Assembly (NCBI GenBank): GCA_018242725.1
Contig: JAFEBI010000008.1
Coordinates: 1-64,000 of the forward strand
Reading direction: 5' to 3'
Source of the DNA: Nitrospira sp.
Lineage (GTDB): Bacteria > Nitrospirota > Nitrospiria > Nitrospirales > Nitrospiraceae
Length of the DNA stretch: 64,000 nucleotides
Shown here: in pieces, positions 20,066 to 31,195 of the stretch
How the letters are laid out: every line of letters starts with the position of its first letter
How positions within the stretch are numbered: position 1 is the first letter of the stretch
Made by a program: the position numbers and the translations under genes
Notes under the pieces: generated by a model
Databases searched by the model: none
Told to the model about the DNA's origin: nothing
The model's input: only the letters and a program-made list of their open reading frames with translations

Positions 20066-21265
20066 TCAACCTATTGCCTTGTCGATATGATCGCAGACGT
20101 AGCTCGCAAAGGGGAGTGAGCAGGTAAAGGCGGGAGAGACGGCGTTCAGCACGTGCATGGAACGATCGTCGCCTTCTAACACAAAATCCATTTCGAGTTT
20201 CTTTTTCGTGATATCGAGGAGCTGGGCTCGAATGCCGGGGCGCCCCCATTTTTGATAATTACGCTCGTCGACTCCCTCTGCAAGAACCGAGGCCAGTGAC
20301 ACCATCTTGCTCCGGGAATACTTGGTGATCTCCTCCAGCGCCAACCGTCTGAAGTCGAATCCCGCACCGGTCAACAGTCCGAGTCCTCGGCTTGCGACTT
20401 CAACGAGCTCGCCGAGCGCGAAATTCCCAAACCCTTCGTAGTTTTCCCGCCACATGGCCGGGATGGCGGTGGGGCCGATCTTGGCCTTCCCATCAGCCGT
20501 GATCGTGAAGTGAACACCAAGGAATGGGTTTCTGAGATCAGGAACAGGATAAATATTGGTGCGAATCGAACCTGGGGGTTCATCGGAGTACAGATAGAGC
20601 CCCTTGAACGGGAGGATGCGATACTTTTCAGAAAAGCCATAATCCATGGCAATTTTATCGGCGTAGAGGCCTGCGGCATTGACGACATAGCCGGCGGTAA
20701 TGCGGCCCTGGTTGGTTCGAACGGTTCCGTTGTCTCTGCCTCGATAGGCCGTGCCACACTGAATGTGAATGCCCTCACGAAGCGCATCGTGCTGCATCGC
20801 ATTGACGACATGGAGCGGGTTGACGGTCGATGTGTGGGGAGAGAACAGGGCCCGTTGATACGTTTTGACTCGAGGTTCGATCGATTTGGCTTCTGTGTCC
20901 GTGAGGGGTTGGAGCTCAATGCCGTTGATCTGGCCTCGGCGGAATAACTCATCGAGTGAGGGCAAATCCGCGGCATCTTTGGCCACCACCAGCTTCCCGC
21001 ATTTGTTGAGCGAGATCTGCTTCTCTTCACAGTAGGCGGTGAGTCGCTCATTCCCGAGGCGTGTGAATTTGGCCTTCAGGCTGTCGGGTGAATAGTAGAA
21101 ACCGGCATGGAGGACCCCACTGTTGCGACCGCTGGCATGGGCCCCACAGGAAGGCTCCTTTTCTATTAAGAGGATGCCGGCATCGCTGCGCCGTGCTCGG
21201 AGCTCGCGCGCGATACAGAGGCCGATGACTCCGCCGCCGATGATGAGAAAATCACAGGTCTTCAT
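20066..21265 (-). CDS. lhgO: L-2-hydroxyglutarate oxidase LhgO-type FAD-dependent oxidoreductase
   Basis: A 399-residue DAO-family flavoprotein. The N-terminal dinucleotide fold FLIIGGGVIGLCIARELR (residues 5-22) binds FAD, followed by the signature ASGRNSGVLHAGFYY that distinguishes L-2-hydroxyglutarate oxidases from other DAO members. It oxidises L-2-hydroxyglutarate to 2-oxoglutarate, passing electrons to the membrane quinone pool. Full length with intact C-terminal FAD region (VNAVSPAFTCSLPFASYV). It starts 15 bases after the bioA stop and is probably co-transcribed. Its 3' end abuts an RHS remnant. Confidence 0.9.
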   Translation of the reverse strand: MKTCDFLIIGGGVIGLCIARELRARRSDAGILLIEKEPSCGAHASGRNSGVLHAGFYYSPDSLKAKFTRLGNERLTAYCEEKQISLNKCGKLVVAKDAADLPSLDELFRRGQINGIELQPLTDTEAKSIEPRVKTYQRALFSPHTSTVNPLHVVNAMQHDALREGIHIQCGTAYRGRDNGTVRTNQGRITAGYVVNAAGLYADKIAMDYGFSEKYRILPFKGLYLYSDEPPGSIRTNIYPVPDLRNPFLGVHFTITADGKAKIGPTAIPAMWRENYEGFGNFALGELVEVASRGLGLLTGAGFDFRRLALEEITKYSRSKMVSLASVLAEGVDERNYQKWGRPGIRAQLLDITKKKLEMDFVLEGDDRSMHVLNAVSPAFTCSLPFASYVCDHIDKAIG

Positions 21266-21280
21266 AGAGGATATGTCATG

Positions 21281-22681
21281 CTACCGGTTGTTGGTCGTAC
21301 CGTGGATTGGCGATGCATCTCTCTGCAGAGTCTCTATGGATTGCTTGAGAATTTCCACCGTTTTCTTCAATTCATCGTTGGAGATCGCGAGCGGTGGGAT
21401 GAGTACGAGGACATTCCCGATCGGTCTCAAGATCAATCCTTTCGATCGGGCGATGGCGGCCACGCGGTGGCCGGCCTTGGCGCTGAGTGGGTAGGGGGCT
21501 TTGCTCCGTTTGTCCATGACCAATTCAACGCCTGCCATGAGTCCCCGCTGGCGAATGTCGCCGACCTGAGGGATTACCGCGAGCGGCGCCAGGAGCCGGC
21601 TGAAGAGTTTGATTGTTGAAGCGAGTCGAGCGAGCGTCCGTTCATGGCGAAACACCTTAAGATTGGCGAGCGCCACCGAACAGCCCAGCGGATTGCCGGT
21701 AAAACTGTGGCCATGGAAGAAGGTTTTGAACTCGTCGTAGCTGCCGAGAAAACCTTGATAGATCTCATCCGTCGTCAGGGTTGCCGCCAGCGGCATGTAC
21801 CCGCCGGTGAGCCCTTTACTGATGGCCATGAGATCCGGCGTGACGCCTTCGTGCTCACAGGCGAACATCTTGCCTGTCCGTCCAAAGCCTGTCGCGACTT
21901 CGTCGGCGATCAGAAGAACCTTGAATCGTGTACAGAGTTCACGGACTCGTTTCAAGTAGCCGGGTGGCTGGGGAATCATGCCGGCGGCAGCTTGCATGAG
22001 TGGTTCAAGAATCACACCGGCCAACTCTCGGTGACGACGTTTGATGATAGCCTCAATGGGATCAATGCAAGCCATACCACAAGACGGATATGCGAGCTTA
22101 AGCGGGCAGCGGTAGCAATGGGGTGGTTCTGCCTCCACTGTCGGGAACAGGAGCGGTTTAAACCGGGCATGGAACAGGTCGATATTGCCGACGCTCACGG
22201 CTCCGATGGTATCGCCATGGTAGGCGAGTTTCAGATGAAGGAATGTATTTTTTGGGCCGGCTTTGGGATGGCGCTGTTGCCAGTACTGGACGGCCATCTT
22301 CAGGGCAATCTCCACTGCGGTTGAACCGTTATCCGAATAGAAGACACGGGTGAGCCCCTTGGGAGCGATGCGGATCAACTCACGGGCGAGCTCAATCGCC
22401 GGCGGGTTCGAGAGCCCAAGAAACGTCGAGTGGGCAATCTTATCGAGCTGCTTCTTGATGGCGCGATCAAGGATCGGGTGGCGGTGGCCATGCAGATTGA
22501 CCCATATCGAGGAGGTTCCATCAAGGTATTTCTTGCCCTCCGTATCGATCAGGTAGGAGCCTTTTCCCCGCTCGATAATGAGCGGGTCTTCCTGCTCCCA
22601 TTCCTGCATCTGGGTAAACGGATGCCAGAGATAGCGGCGGTCCCAATCTCTGAGCTGCTGCGTCGAAGGTGGTCGAGTCAT
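21281..22681 (-). CDS. bioA: Adenosylmethionine-8-amino-7-oxononanoate aminotransferase
   Basis: A 466-residue PLP-dependent class III aminotransferase making 7,8-diaminononanoate in biotin synthesis. [10 protein letters not shown] near the N-terminus and [18 protein letters not shown] are BioA-specific blocks. The PLP contacts Asp260-Glu261 ([13 protein letters not shown]) and Lys289 (ISKGLTGG) are present. The ATG at 22681 is chosen because BioA proteins start just before [12 protein letters not shown]; a longer frame reaches 22816 without support. No other biotin gene is in the window, and the partner downstream is lhgO. Confidence 0.93.
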   Translation of the reverse strand: MTRPPSTQQLRDWDRRYLWHPFTQMQEWEQEDPLIIERGKGSYLIDTEGKKYLDGTSSIWVNLHGHRHPILDRAIKKQLDKIAHSTFLGLSNPPAIELARELIRIAPKGLTRVFYSDNGSTAVEIALKMAVQYWQQRHPKAGPKNTFLHLKLAYHGDTIGAVSVGNIDLFHARFKPLLFPTVEAEPPHCYRCPLKLAYPSCGMACIDPIEAIIKRRHRELAGVILEPLMQAAAGMIPQPPGYLKRVRELCTRFKVLLIADEVATGFGRTGKMFACEHEGVTPDLMAISKGLTGGYMPLAATLTTDEIYQGFLGSYDEFKTFFHGHSFTGNPLGCSVALANLKVFRHERTLARLASTIKLFSRLLAPLAVIPQVGDIRQRGLMAGVELVMDKRSKAPYPLSAKAGHRVAAIARSKGLILRPIGNVLVLIPPLAISNDELKKTVEILKQSIETLQRDASPIHGTTNNR

Positions 22682-22809
22682 ACGGATATGGACGTCATTC
22701 GTCGATCGTGTGATGGGAGAAGGGTGGTCATCGATAGCCAGCTGACAGATGCCGATCAACGAAGCAAGGGCCTCGGGGCGGCGCGTGATTATAAGTGGGG
22801 GTGATCGCT

Positions 22810-22838
22810 TTGACAACCCAAGAGGCAGTTACTATAAT
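22810..22838 (+). promoter_or_regulatory. Perfect-consensus sigma70 promoter for lepA
   Basis: TTGACA (22810-22815), a 17-bp spacer and TATAAT (22833-22838) match the vegetative consensus in every position. A start near 22845 leaves a leader of about 23 bases before lepA. The upstream half overlaps the region immediately before bioA on the other strand. Confidence 0.85.
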
Positions 22839-22867
22839 GAACCGATTTTTTACCAATGAGTTAGGAT

Positions 22868-24667
22868 TTGCAAAGTCTTATACGCAACTTTTCCATAATC
22901 GCTCATATCGATCACGGCAAATCAACCCTCGCTGACCGGTTCCTCGAAGCTACTGGCGCAGTCACTGCCAGAGAGGCCAAAGATCAGATCCTCGATGCCA
23001 TGGACCTTGAACGGGAACGTGGCATTACGATCAAGGCCCACGCAGTGGCGATCCGGTATAAGGCCAAGGACGGGAAGACCTATGCGTTGCATTTGATCGA
23101 TACGCCGGGGCACGTCGACTTTACCTATGAGGTCTCGCGGAGCCTTGCAGCCTGTGAAGGGGCTCTTCTGCTGGTTGATGCCACACAAGGCGTGCAGGCC
23201 CAGACGATTGCCAACGTGAATCTGGCGATGGCGAACAACCTGACCATTATCCCGGTGATCAATAAGATCGATCTGGCGAGCGCGGACGTCGATGGGACCA
23301 AACAGTCGATCTCGGAGGTCTTGCAGCTTGAAGCCGACGATGCCTTGCCCATCAGCGCCAAAGAAGGCAAAGGTGTGCCGGAGGTCTTGGAGGCAGTCAT
23401 TGCGCGAGTGCCGCCTCCGTCTGGAGATCCACAGGCCCCTCTCAAGGCGCTGATTTTCGATTCATGGTTCGATAACTATCAGGGTGTGATTGTGCTGACA
23501 CGAGTGGTGGATGGAGCGATTCGACCCGGCATGAAAATCAAAGTCATGTCGAACGATCGCACATTCGAGGTGATGGAAGTCGGGCACTTTGCCCCCAAGC
23601 GTACGAAGAAGACGGAGCTGCTGACCGGCGAGGTGGGATATCTCTGTGCCAATATGCGTGAAGTGGCGGACGTTAAAATCGGGGATACGCTCACGGATGC
23701 CGTGTCGCCTACGCGCGAGCCGTTTCCAGGATATAAAGAGGTCAAGCCGTTGGTGTTCTGCGGGCTCTATCCCACGGATACGGCCCGATATGAAGATTTG
23801 CGGGACGCGTTGGTCAAGCTCCGGCTGAACGATTCCTCCTTTGCCTACGAACCGGAAACGTCCTTGGCCTTGGGGTTTGGATTTCGCTGCGGGTTTCTTG
23901 GCCTGCTGCACATGGAGATTATTCAGGAACGGCTTGAGCGTGAGTATAATCTGACGCTTCTCACCACGGCTCCCACCGTCGTGTATCGGGTGATGACGAC
24001 CAAAGGTGAGGTGTTGGAAGTCATGAATCCCTCACAGCTCCCTGCACCCAGCAGCATCGAGTCTTTCGAAGAGCCGTTCATTCTCGCGTCGGTCATCACG
24101 CCGGAACGCTATATGGGCGCCATTCTCCAGCTTTGCCAAGAGCGGCGCGGGATTCAGCGCAGTCTGCAATTTCTCGATCCCACGCGCGTGATGATCAGTT
24201 ACGAACTGCCGCTCAATGAGGTCATTCTTGATTTTTACGATAAACTCAAGTCGCGCACGCAAGGCTATGCGTCGCTGGACTACGAGCTGATCGGCTATCG
24301 GGAATCAGATCTTGTTAAAATCGACATCTTGTTGAACGGTGAAACGGTCGACGCCTTGTCTTTTATCACGCATAAAGATCGGTCGGTGCAACGCGGCCGT
24401 CAACTTGCTGAGAAAATGAAGGAATTAATCCCCCGGCAGATGTATGAGATCGCCATTCAGGCAGCCATCGGGAGCAAGATCATCGCCCGTGAAACGATCG
24501 GGGCTATGAAGAAGAACGTGTTGGCCAAATGCTACGGCGGTGATATCACGCGAAAACGGAAGTTGCTGGAGAAACAAAAGGAAGGGAAGAAACGCATGAA
24601 AGCGGTCGGCAGTGTCGAAGTTCCACAGGAAGCCTTCCTGGCGATTCTGAAGGTCGGCGACGAATGA
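22868..24667 (+). CDS. lepA: Elongation factor 4 (LepA)
   Basis: A 599-residue translational GTPase that acts on stalled or misassembled ribosomes. The G1 loop AHIDHGKST lies at residues 12-20, G3 DTPGHVDF and G4 NKIDLA follow, and the LepA-specific C-terminal domain ([20 protein letters not shown]) is complete. The start is TTG 22868: an upstream in-frame ATG at 22856 runs into a stop after two codons, so the unusual initiator is forced. First gene of a long forward run. Its stop overlaps lepB by four bases (ATGA). Confidence 0.96.
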   Translation: MQSLIRNFSIIAHIDHGKSTLADRFLEATGAVTAREAKDQILDAMDLERERGITIKAHAVAIRYKAKDGKTYALHLIDTPGHVDFTYEVSRSLAACEGALLLVDATQGVQAQTIANVNLAMANNLTIIPVINKIDLASADVDGTKQSISEVLQLEADDALPISAKEGKGVPEVLEAVIARVPPPSGDPQAPLKALIFDSWFDNYQGVIVLTRVVDGAIRPGMKIKVMSNDRTFEVMEVGHFAPKRTKKTELLTGEVGYLCANMREVADVKIGDTLTDAVSPTREPFPGYKEVKPLVFCGLYPTDTARYEDLRDALVKLRLNDSSFAYEPETSLALGFGFRCGFLGLLHMEIIQERLEREYNLTLLTTAPTVVYRVMTTKGEVLEVMNPSQLPAPSSIESFEEPFILASVITPERYMGAILQLCQERRGIQRSLQFLDPTRVMISYELPLNEVILDFYDKLKSRTQGYASLDYELIGYRESDLVKIDILLNGETVDALSFITHKDRSVQRGRQLAEKMKELIPRQMYEIAIQAAIGSKIIARETIGAMKKNVLAKCYGGDITRKRKLLEKQKEGKKRMKAVGSVEVPQEAFLAILKVGDE

Positions 24668-25434
24668 GTCCCGATTCCAATCCGCGCAATGCGGACAAGT
24701 TGTCCGGCGGGTCCAGGTCCGGTGAGCCAGCCTCGATGACCGGCGCCAAGGTTGCCGACAGCGCCGACCAGGCTGGACGCAAGTCCATCGTTCGAGAGTA
24801 TGCGGAAGCCATCATCGTCGCGATGTTGCTGGCGTTCGCCATCCGTGTGTTCGTCGTGCAGGCCTTCAAGATTCCGTCAGGGTCCATGATTCCAACCCTG
24901 CTGATCGGAGATCATATTTTGGTCAGCAAGCTGTCCTATGGCCTGCAGTGGCCGACGGACTGCAAGCTGCAATGGAATTTTCCACCGGTCAATTGTTATA
25001 CGTCCACCACCGTCGTCACGTTCGGCAAGCCGCAACGCGGCGATATCATCGTCTTTCGGTTTCCCGAGGATGAAGAGAAGGATTTTATCAAGCGCATCGT
25101 AGGATTGCCTGGAGACACCGTTCAGTTAAAGAACAAAGTTGTCCTGGTGAACGGTCAGCCGCTTGATGACAAAAACTTCACCCAACGCATTGATCCCGGT
25201 ATCATCGACGGGACGGTCAACCCTCGCGATAATTTTGGCCCAGTGACGGTTCCGGAGGACTCGTATTTCGTCATGGGCGACAATCGCGACCAAAGCCTGG
25301 ACAGTCGGTTTTGGGGGTACGTTCGCGAGGAGAAAATCCGCGGCAAAGCGTTCCGTATCTATTGGTCCTGGAATGGACAGGGAAATTGGACGGAGTGGGT
25401 TCGGTGGGAACGATTCGCCAAAGCCATTCAGTAA
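24664..25434 (+). CDS. lepB: Signal peptidase I
   Basis: A 256-residue inner-membrane leader peptidase. One transmembrane helix at about residues 47-66 precedes the catalytic Ser74 ([11 protein letters not shown]); general base Lys143 lies in [11 protein letters not shown] and the structural box [14 protein letters not shown] is intact. A Ser/Gly-rich 40-residue cytoplasmic N-tail precedes the helix. Only one membrane anchor is predicted. Coupled to lepA by an ATGA overlap, the common lepA-lepB arrangement. Confidence 0.96.
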   Translation: MSPDSNPRNADKLSGGSRSGEPASMTGAKVADSADQAGRKSIVREYAEAIIVAMLLAFAIRVFVVQAFKIPSGSMIPTLLIGDHILVSKLSYGLQWPTDCKLQWNFPPVNCYTSTTVVTFGKPQRGDIIVFRFPEDEEKDFIKRIVGLPGDTVQLKNKVVLVNGQPLDDKNFTQRIDPGIIDGTVNPRDNFGPVTVPEDSYFVMGDNRDQSLDSRFWGYVREEKIRGKAFRIYWSWNGQGNWTEWVRWERFAKAIQ

Positions 25435-26474
25435 AAAAAAGCGGGGGCGTCGTTCTTCCCAAGAAGGAGTCACAGGGGAAGACGGAATCTCCCTCATCCA
25501 CGGTACTCCGCGAGTATCTGCATCGGTTTCCGCAAGCCTCCGTCCTCGTGATCGGCGATTTGATTCTTGACCATTATGTGATGGGACGGGTGAGCCGGAT
25601 CTCTCCTGAGGCACCGGTTCCGGTCGTTCATGTCGAATCGGAGTCGATCCGATTGGGTGGGGCAGCCAACGTCTACAGTAATATTGTGGCGCTGGGAGGA
25701 AAGGCCTATCTCTGCGGGGTGATCGGAGCGGATGAGAGCGGGAAGCGGTTGCTCAAGGAGCTCGGAAACACCAAGGCGAGCCTGGGTGGCGTCGTGACCG
25801 ATCGTGAGCGACCGACGACCAGGAAGAGTCGGGTCATCGCGCACAATCAGCAGATCGTTCGCTACGACATCGAAGGCCGAACCGAGTTGAGGGCATCGCT
25901 GCGACGGAAGATCGTCCGGTTTGTCGAGTCCAAATTCCGGGAGCTGTCCTGTATCGTGATCTCGGACTATGCCAAAGGCGTCGTGTCGGCGACGTTGATG
26001 GCGGAGATCACGCGTCTGGCGGCCTTGCGCAGGGTGCCGGTTATCGTCGATCCGAAGGTGGAGCACTTTAATTTCTATAAAGGCGTGACGGTCATGACGC
26101 CGAATCACCTGGAGGCGACGCAAGCGTCGGGGATGCATGGGGACGACAATCAAACGATCAACGAAGCCGGAGCCATGATCCGCCAGCGACTTGGTTGTCA
26201 GTCCGTTCTGATCACACGGGGTGAGAAGGGCATGAGTCTGTATGAAGGGGATGGTCGATCATGGCATCTTCCGACGAAGGCTCGGCAAGTCTATGATGTC
26301 ACCGGCGCGGGAGATACGGTCATCGGGACGCTGGCGCTGGCCCTTGCGGCGGGAGCCGACATCAAGACCGGAGCCATGATGGCTAATTATGCGGCCGGGA
26401 TCGTGGTCGGAATGGTAGGGACGGCGACGGTGTCACCGACGCAGTTGTCTGAGGCCTTTGGAGATGATGACTAA
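25404..26474 (+). CDS. hldA: D-glycero-beta-D-manno-heptose-7-phosphate kinase (HldE N-terminal/RfaE1 type)
   Basis: A PfkB-family sugar kinase of about 355 residues. SVLVIGDLILDHYVMGRVSRISPEAP is the RfaE1 opening (shown in part: LVIGDLILDHYVMGRV), RLGGAANVYSNI binds the sugar, and DVTGAGDTVIGT is the ATP/anion-hole motif with the catalytic Asp. It phosphorylates heptose-7-phosphate at C1 for LPS inner core. No cytidylyltransferase domain is fused, so a separate HldC-like enzyme is required. The start is uncertain: no ATG fits, and GTG 25404 within the end of lepB is the best guess. Confidence 0.82.
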   Translation: MGTIRQSHSVKKSGGVVLPKKESQGKTESPSSTVLREYLHRFPQASVLVIGDLILDHYVMGRVSRISPEAPVPVVHVESESIRLGGAANVYSNIVALGGKAYLCGVIGADESGKRLLKELGNTKASLGGVVTDRERPTTRKSRVIAHNQQIVRYDIEGRTELRASLRRKIVRFVESKFRELSCIVISDYAKGVVSATLMAEITRLAALRRVPVIVDPKVEHFNFYKGVTVMTPNHLEATQASGMHGDDNQTINEAGAMIRQRLGCQSVLITRGEKGMSLYEGDGRSWHLPTKARQVYDVTGAGDTVIGTLALALAAGADIKTGAMMANYAAGIVVGMVGTATVSPTQLSEAFGDDD

Positions 26475-27267
26475 AGCTTCGCGAACCGTGACGGTGGTGA
26501 TTCCCGCCCGATACGGCTCATCCCGATTTCCCGGGAAGCCGCTGGTCGAGCTGAACGGCAAGCCGATGATTCAACATGTGTACGAGCAGGCGGCGGCCTG
26601 TCGTGCCGTGTCGGAGGTGCTCGTTGCGACCGACGATGAGCGTATCAAACAGGCGGTCGAGCGGTTTGGGGGGCGTGTCATCGTGGTCACCGGCGAGTAT
26701 CGGACGGGAACGGATCGGGTAGCGGCTGTGGCTCGCATGTTCGCAGGGGATTGTTTCGTGGACTTGCAAGGGGATGAGATTCCCTTATCGCCTGAGTTGT
26801 TAACCGATCTTATCGAGCCGTTTTTGGAGAGTGGTGTGGGGATGGGCACATTGAAGCGAGTGATCGATTCGACGGACGATCTGCTCAATCCTGCCGTGGT
26901 GAAAGTCGTGACGGATACGAAAGGAGATGCGCTCTATTTTTCACGCGCTCCGATTCCGTTGGTTCGTGACGACCCCAAGCCGCAAGTCGTGGGAGGGCTC
27001 CATTATATTCATCTTGGACTGTACATCTATACGAAAGACACGTTGTTTCGGTTGGCCTCCCTCCCGACCAGTCGCATCGAGAACGCTGAAAAGCTTGAGC
27101 AACTTCGTGCGCTCGACCATGGCATTCGCATCCGGGTGTGGGAAACCAAGCATGCCTCATTGAGGGTGGATCGTCCGGAAGACGTGCCTTCTGTTGCGGA
27201 ACGACTTCAGGAGTATCTTGCGGTCAAGCGTGAGCTGAAGAGCAGCGGGATGTTCTTTAAAGGATGA
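26464..27267 (+). CDS. kdsB: 3-deoxy-manno-octulosonate cytidylyltransferase
   Basis: A 267-residue CMP-Kdo synthetase that activates Kdo with CTP. VVIPARYGSSRFPGKPL is the nucleotide-binding N-terminal motif, EVLVATDD and FVDLQGDEIP contact CTP and metal, and YFSRAPIP, RIENAEKLEQLR and LRVDRPEDV complete the family. Two consecutive ATG codons (26464, 26467) are possible starts; both overlap the hldA stop. The downstream neighbour pyrG makes the CTP it uses. Confidence 0.95.
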   Translation: MMTKASRTVTVVIPARYGSSRFPGKPLVELNGKPMIQHVYEQAAACRAVSEVLVATDDERIKQAVERFGGRVIVVTGEYRTGTDRVAAVARMFAGDCFVDLQGDEIPLSPELLTDLIEPFLESGVGMGTLKRVIDSTDDLLNPAVVKVVTDTKGDALYFSRAPIPLVRDDPKPQVVGGLHYIHLGLYIYTKDTLFRLASLPTSRIENAEKLEQLRALDHGIRIRVWETKHASLRVDRPEDVPSVAERLQEYLAVKRELKSSGMFFKG

Positions 27268-27316
27268 GGTGCCTCGCGGGGATCGGTCGATCTGACGTCC
27301 TGAAGAGAGGGGAACC

Positions 27317-28918
27317 ATGAATAAATTTATCTTTGTGACCGGTGGAGTGGTTTCATCGCTTGGAAAAGGACTGGCATCGGCTTCCATTGGAAATCTTCTC
27401 GAAAGCCGAGGGTTGAAGATCACCTTTCTCAAGCTGGATCCCTACATCAATGTCGATCCCGGGACGATGAACCCCTACCAGCACGGGGAGGTCTTCGTCA
27501 CGGACGATGGCGCCGAGACAGATCTTGATCTGGGACATTATGAGCGATTCACCTCGCTCTCACTGACCAAAGAAAGTAATTACACGACGGGTCGGATCTA
27601 TCATTCGGTCATCACTAAGGAACGACGGGGGGACTATCTTGGTGGAACGGTTCAGGTCGTGCCGCATGTGACGGATGAGATTAAACAGGCGATCATGCGG
27701 ATCTCCAAGGGCGTGGATGTCGCCATCATCGAAATCGGAGGGACGGTCGGAGATATTGAAAGTCTCCCGTTTCTTGAAGCCATTCGACAGATGCCGTACG
27801 ACGTCGGGCGAGACAATGTGCTGTATGTTCACCTGACCTTGGTGCCCTACATCGGCGCGGCCGGTGAACTGAAGACCAAGCCGACGCAACACTCGGTCAA
27901 CAAGCTTCGGGAAATCGGCATTCAACCCAATATCCTTTTATGCCGAACCGACCGGTATATTCCCCCGGAGCTCAAGGGCAAGATCGCGATGTTTTGTAAC
28001 GTGGATAAGGATGCGGTCATCACGGCCAAAGATGTCGAGACGATCTACGAAGTGCCGATCGTATTCCGTAAAGAAGGGTTGGACGAATTGATCGTCCGTC
28101 AGCTGCATCTCGAAACCGGCCAGCCGAATCTTCGCGAGTGGGACGCGATGGTGCAGAAGATCAAACGGCCGAAGCATGAAATCTCCATTGCGTTGGTCGG
28201 CAAGTACGTGGGGCTAAAGGAGTGTTACAAGAGCCTGGGGGAAGCGCTGATTCACGGCGGAATCGACCATGAAACGAAGGTCAATATCAACTGGATCGAA
28301 TCCGAAGATATCGAGCGGCAAGGGACGGAGCGAATTCTTCGTGAGGCGGACGGGATTTTGATCCCCGGCGGATTTGGGACGAGAGGGATAGAGGGAAAAG
28401 TCACCACCATCAGGTACGCGCGGGAGCGTCAGGTGCCGTTCCTCGGTCTGTGTTTAGGGATGCAATGTGCCGCGATTGAGTTTGCGCGCAATGTGGCAGG
28501 ATTGACAGGGGCCAACAGTGCCGAGTTCGATGAGCAGTCGCCTCATCCGGTGATTCATCTCATGCCGGATCAGCAGGGCGTCAGCGACAAAGGCGGAACG
28601 ATGCGGCTCGGATCCTATCTCTGTAAGTTAGGAGAGGGGACGTTGGCCCAGAAAATGTACGGCGTGAATGAGGTTCGTGAACGCCATCGCCATCGCTACG
28701 AGTTCAACAATGCCTATCGCGAGCGGTTGGGCGCGAAGGGACTGGTCTTGAGCGGCCTCTCGCCGGATGGGCGATTGGTCGAAATCCTGGAACTGAAGGA
28801 TCATCCCTGGTTCTTGGGAACCCAGTTTCATCCTGAGTATGGCTCGCGTCCGCATCGGCCACATCCGTTATTCAGCGGGTTTGTGGGAGCGGCGCTCCGT
28901 AAAAAACTGGGCCACTAG
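27317..28918 (+). CDS. pyrG: CTP synthase
   Basis: A 533-residue CTP synthase converting UTP to CTP with ATP and glutamine. The N-terminal synthetase domain begins [20 protein letters not shown] (P-loop) and contains [20 protein letters not shown]. The glutaminase domain has the nucleophile Cys in LGLCLGMQ and the dyad in FHPEYGSRP. Placed between kdsB and kdsA, it couples CTP supply to Kdo activation; it also completes the pyrimidine pathway begun at 5795. A palindromic repeat begins at its stop codon. Confidence 0.97.
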   Translation: MNKFIFVTGGVVSSLGKGLASASIGNLLESRGLKITFLKLDPYINVDPGTMNPYQHGEVFVTDDGAETDLDLGHYERFTSLSLTKESNYTTGRIYHSVITKERRGDYLGGTVQVVPHVTDEIKQAIMRISKGVDVAIIEIGGTVGDIESLPFLEAIRQMPYDVGRDNVLYVHLTLVPYIGAAGELKTKPTQHSVNKLREIGIQPNILLCRTDRYIPPELKGKIAMFCNVDKDAVITAKDVETIYEVPIVFRKEGLDELIVRQLHLETGQPNLREWDAMVQKIKRPKHEISIALVGKYVGLKECYKSLGEALIHGGIDHETKVNINWIESEDIERQGTERILREADGILIPGGFGTRGIEGKVTTIRYARERQVPFLGLCLGMQCAAIEFARNVAGLTGANSAEFDEQSPHPVIHLMPDQQGVSDKGGTMRLGSYLCKLGEGTLAQKMYGVNEVRERHRHRYEFNNAYRERLGAKGLVLSGLSPDGRLVEILELKDHPWFLGTQFHPEYGSRPHRPHPLFSGFVGAALRKKLGH

Positions 28919-29043
28919 CAGGATGTTGAAAAAGTCCGCCAGCTTTGTTCTCGCGTCGCTCAGAGGCTCAACATACCGCTCAGGGTATGCCTCGCCTTTT
29001 CCCTTGCTGCGGCCGCGCCGGACAGCCTTTTTGACCATCCTGC
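28919..29043 (+). repeat. Palindromic intergenic repeat, copy B
   Basis: About 125 bp, immediately after the pyrG stop. Ends CAGGATGTTGAAAAAG and CTTTTTGACCATCCTG are inverted repeats with few mismatches; the interior carries GTTCTCGCGTCGCTCAG, CTCAACATACC and GGTATGCCTCG. Homologous to copies at 15710, 31794 and 52179. Confidence 0.85.
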
Positions 29044-29131
29044 AAACTGCTAGGATTCAGTTTGAGATGTGTATTTACTCTGTCGCGAAGGCCGAACGGA
29101 ATCATTTTTCAATTATCTGCTGGATGTAACT

Positions 29132-29959
29132 ATGGCGCAGCTTGTCGATATTGGTTCATTTAAGGTCGGGCAAGGGCAGCCACCGTTTCTGATTGCGGGA
29201 CCTTGTGTGATCGAGAGCGAGCAGCTTGTGATGGATACGGCGGGGCGAATCGCCGAACTGACGAAGGCGTTGGGAATCCCCTACGTCTTCAAGTCGTCAT
29301 TCGATAAGGCGAACCGAACATCGATCCATTCATTCCGAGGCCCAGGCTTAGAAAAAGGGTTGGCGGTATTGAAGCGCGTGAGAGAGAAGTTGGGACTGCC
29401 CGTGTTGACCGACGTGCATACGGAAGAGCAGGCGACGGAAGCGGGGAAGGTCGTGGATGTTCTGCAGATTCCGGCGTTTCTTTGTCGGCAGACGGATCTC
29501 TTGATCGCGGCGGCCAAAACGGGCAAAGTCGTCAACGTGAAAAAAGGCCAATTTCTCTCGCCGACCGAAATGGGAAATGCCGTCAAGAAAATCGAAGAGT
29601 GCGGGAGCCAGCGGATCGTGCTGACCGAACGAGGATCGTCCTTCGGCTACAACAATCTCGTCGTGGATATGCGGTCCTTCCCTATCATGAGGAAGTTCGG
29701 GTATCCTGTCGTCTTCGATGCCACTCACAGCGTACAGTTACCGGGCGGGGGCGGGACGAAGTCGAGTGGCCAGCGTGAATTTGTGGAGCCATTGGCTTGT
29801 GCCGCCGCCGGTGCGGGGGTCGATGGATTCTTTATGGAAGTCCATCCAAACCCTGATGAGGCGCTGTCTGACGGGCCTAATATGGTACCGTTGCATCAAT
29901 TAAAGTCCTTGCTTGAACGGGTCCTGCGCATATGCGACGCGGCAAAGCCAAGAGGCTGA
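29132..29959 (+). CDS. kdsA: 3-deoxy-8-phosphooctulonate synthase
   Basis: A 275-residue Kdo-8-P synthase condensing arabinose-5-phosphate with PEP. Motifs: [11 protein letters not shown] near the N-terminus, [29 protein letters not shown], and [17 protein letters not shown]. The ATG at 29132 is chosen because it matches the family start (MAQLVDIG); 21 earlier codons in frame are unlikely. CFDATHSVQ-type metal-site variation was not examined in depth, so metal dependence is not assigned. Its 3' end overlaps the kdsD frame by 28 bases. Confidence 0.95.
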   Translation: MAQLVDIGSFKVGQGQPPFLIAGPCVIESEQLVMDTAGRIAELTKALGIPYVFKSSFDKANRTSIHSFRGPGLEKGLAVLKRVREKLGLPVLTDVHTEEQATEAGKVVDVLQIPAFLCRQTDLLIAAAKTGKVVNVKKGQFLSPTEMGNAVKKIEECGSQRIVLTERGSSFGYNNLVVDMRSFPIMRKFGYPVVFDATHSVQLPGGGGTKSSGQREFVEPLACAAAGAGVDGFFMEVHPNPDEALSDGPNMVPLHQLKSLLERVLRICDAAKPRG

Positions 29960-31050
29960 AACCAGTTGCGCGACGCAGTCAGTCGACGGGCCGAACGCCG
30001 GTCAGCCAAGGATCGAAGGCTTCGACGAAGCGGAGAAAGACCACTACCGTGACGCAGTCCGGCCGAGAATCAAAAGCCGCGAAGATGAGCGAAATCATTG
30101 CCGATGGTCGACGTGTACTTGAAATAGAGGCTCGGGCGATCGAGGCATTGATCGCCCGGCTGGATGAACGGTTCGTCAAGGCTGTGGACATCCTGGTCCG
30201 CTGCAAAGGGAAGGTGGTCGTATCGGGAATGGGCAAGTCAGGTCAGGTCGGGCAAAAAATTGCCGCGACACTCGCTAGCACCGGCACCTCTTCGTTCTTC
30301 CTGCATCCCGCTGAGGGCGTGCACGGAGATCTCGGCATGTTAGCCAGACGGGATGCGCTGGTTACGATCTCCAATAGCGGTGAGACCCAGGAGTTGCTTC
30401 AATTACTCCCGTTTGTCAAACGTCTGGGCGTTCCGGTGATCGCGTTGACGGGGCGGATGAATTCGACTCTCGCAAAAAATGCCGATGTTGCGCTCGATGT
30501 TTCGGTAAAGGAAGAGGCCTGCCCCATGGGGTTGGCTCCGACTGCGAGCACGACGGCGACATTGGCGCTGGGTGATGCACTGGCCGTAGCCTTGCTGCAG
30601 AAACGAGAATTCAAGGCAGAAGACTTTGCCCGGTTCCATCCGGGGGGCAGCCTGGGGCGGCGCCTGCTGGTCAAAGTGAGAGATCTCATGCACGCTGATC
30701 CGGAAATCCCAATGGTTCAAGGCACCGTCGGAGGCATGGCGGCCATGCTGGAAATGACGGCGAAAAAACTTGGAATGACGACGGTCGTCGATCAAGACGG
30801 AGCCTTGCTCGGTGTCATTACCGACGGCGACGTGCGACGGTTTATTCAGCGCGGGACGGACTTGGTGAATTCGACGGCAAAAGAATTGGCCACAGCCAAT
30901 CCCAAATCTATTGGGCCTGATGAATTGGCGGCGAAAGCCGTGGAGATGATGGAGCGGTTTTCCATCACAACTCTGGTCGTGACGGAAGACGGGCGCACTA
31001 TTCAAGGTGTCGTGCATTTGCATGATCTCTTAAAGAATGGGATTGTGTAG
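29932..31050 (+). CDS. kdsD: Arabinose-5-phosphate isomerase (KdsD/KpsF/GutQ)
   Basis: Isomerises ribulose-5-phosphate to arabinose-5-phosphate, the KdsA substrate. An SIS domain ([24 protein letters not shown], in part; [22 protein letters not shown]) is followed by two CBS domains (from about [12 protein letters not shown] to the end), the standard layout. The N-terminus has about 50 very basic residues ([19 protein letters not shown]) that most homologues lack, so the true start may be ATG 30085 ([10 protein letters not shown]), giving 321 residues. Genes kdsB, kdsA and kdsD are clustered here but no kdsC phosphatase is seen. Confidence 0.93.
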   Translation: MRRGKAKRLKPVARRSQSTGRTPVSQGSKASTKRRKTTTVTQSGRESKAAKMSEIIADGRRVLEIEARAIEALIARLDERFVKAVDILVRCKGKVVVSGMGKSGQVGQKIAATLASTGTSSFFLHPAEGVHGDLGMLARRDALVTISNSGETQELLQLLPFVKRLGVPVIALTGRMNSTLAKNADVALDVSVKEEACPMGLAPTASTTATLALGDALAVALLQKREFKAEDFARFHPGGSLGRRLLVKVRDLMHADPEIPMVQGTVGGMAAMLEMTAKKLGMTTVVDQDGALLGVITDGDVRRFIQRGTDLVNSTAKELATANPKSIGPDELAAKAVEMMERFSITTLVVTEDGRTIQGVVHLHDLLKNGIV

Positions 31051-31195
31051 CGCGAACGAGATATGTCGGCTACGCTCGGTTTCAAGTTTCAGGTTTCAGG
31101 TTTCTTGTTTGTGGTTATCTGGTGGGAATTACGCGGATTCAGGAAACGAGAAACCCATCACTCGCAACTGAAGTCGCATCGATGAAGGCAACGAT

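Noticed and set aside
31079-31155. Short TTTCAGG tandem repeats and an imperfect GGTTTC inverted repeat before pgsA
   Set aside because: Too short and degenerate for a defined element; mentioned under pgsA only.
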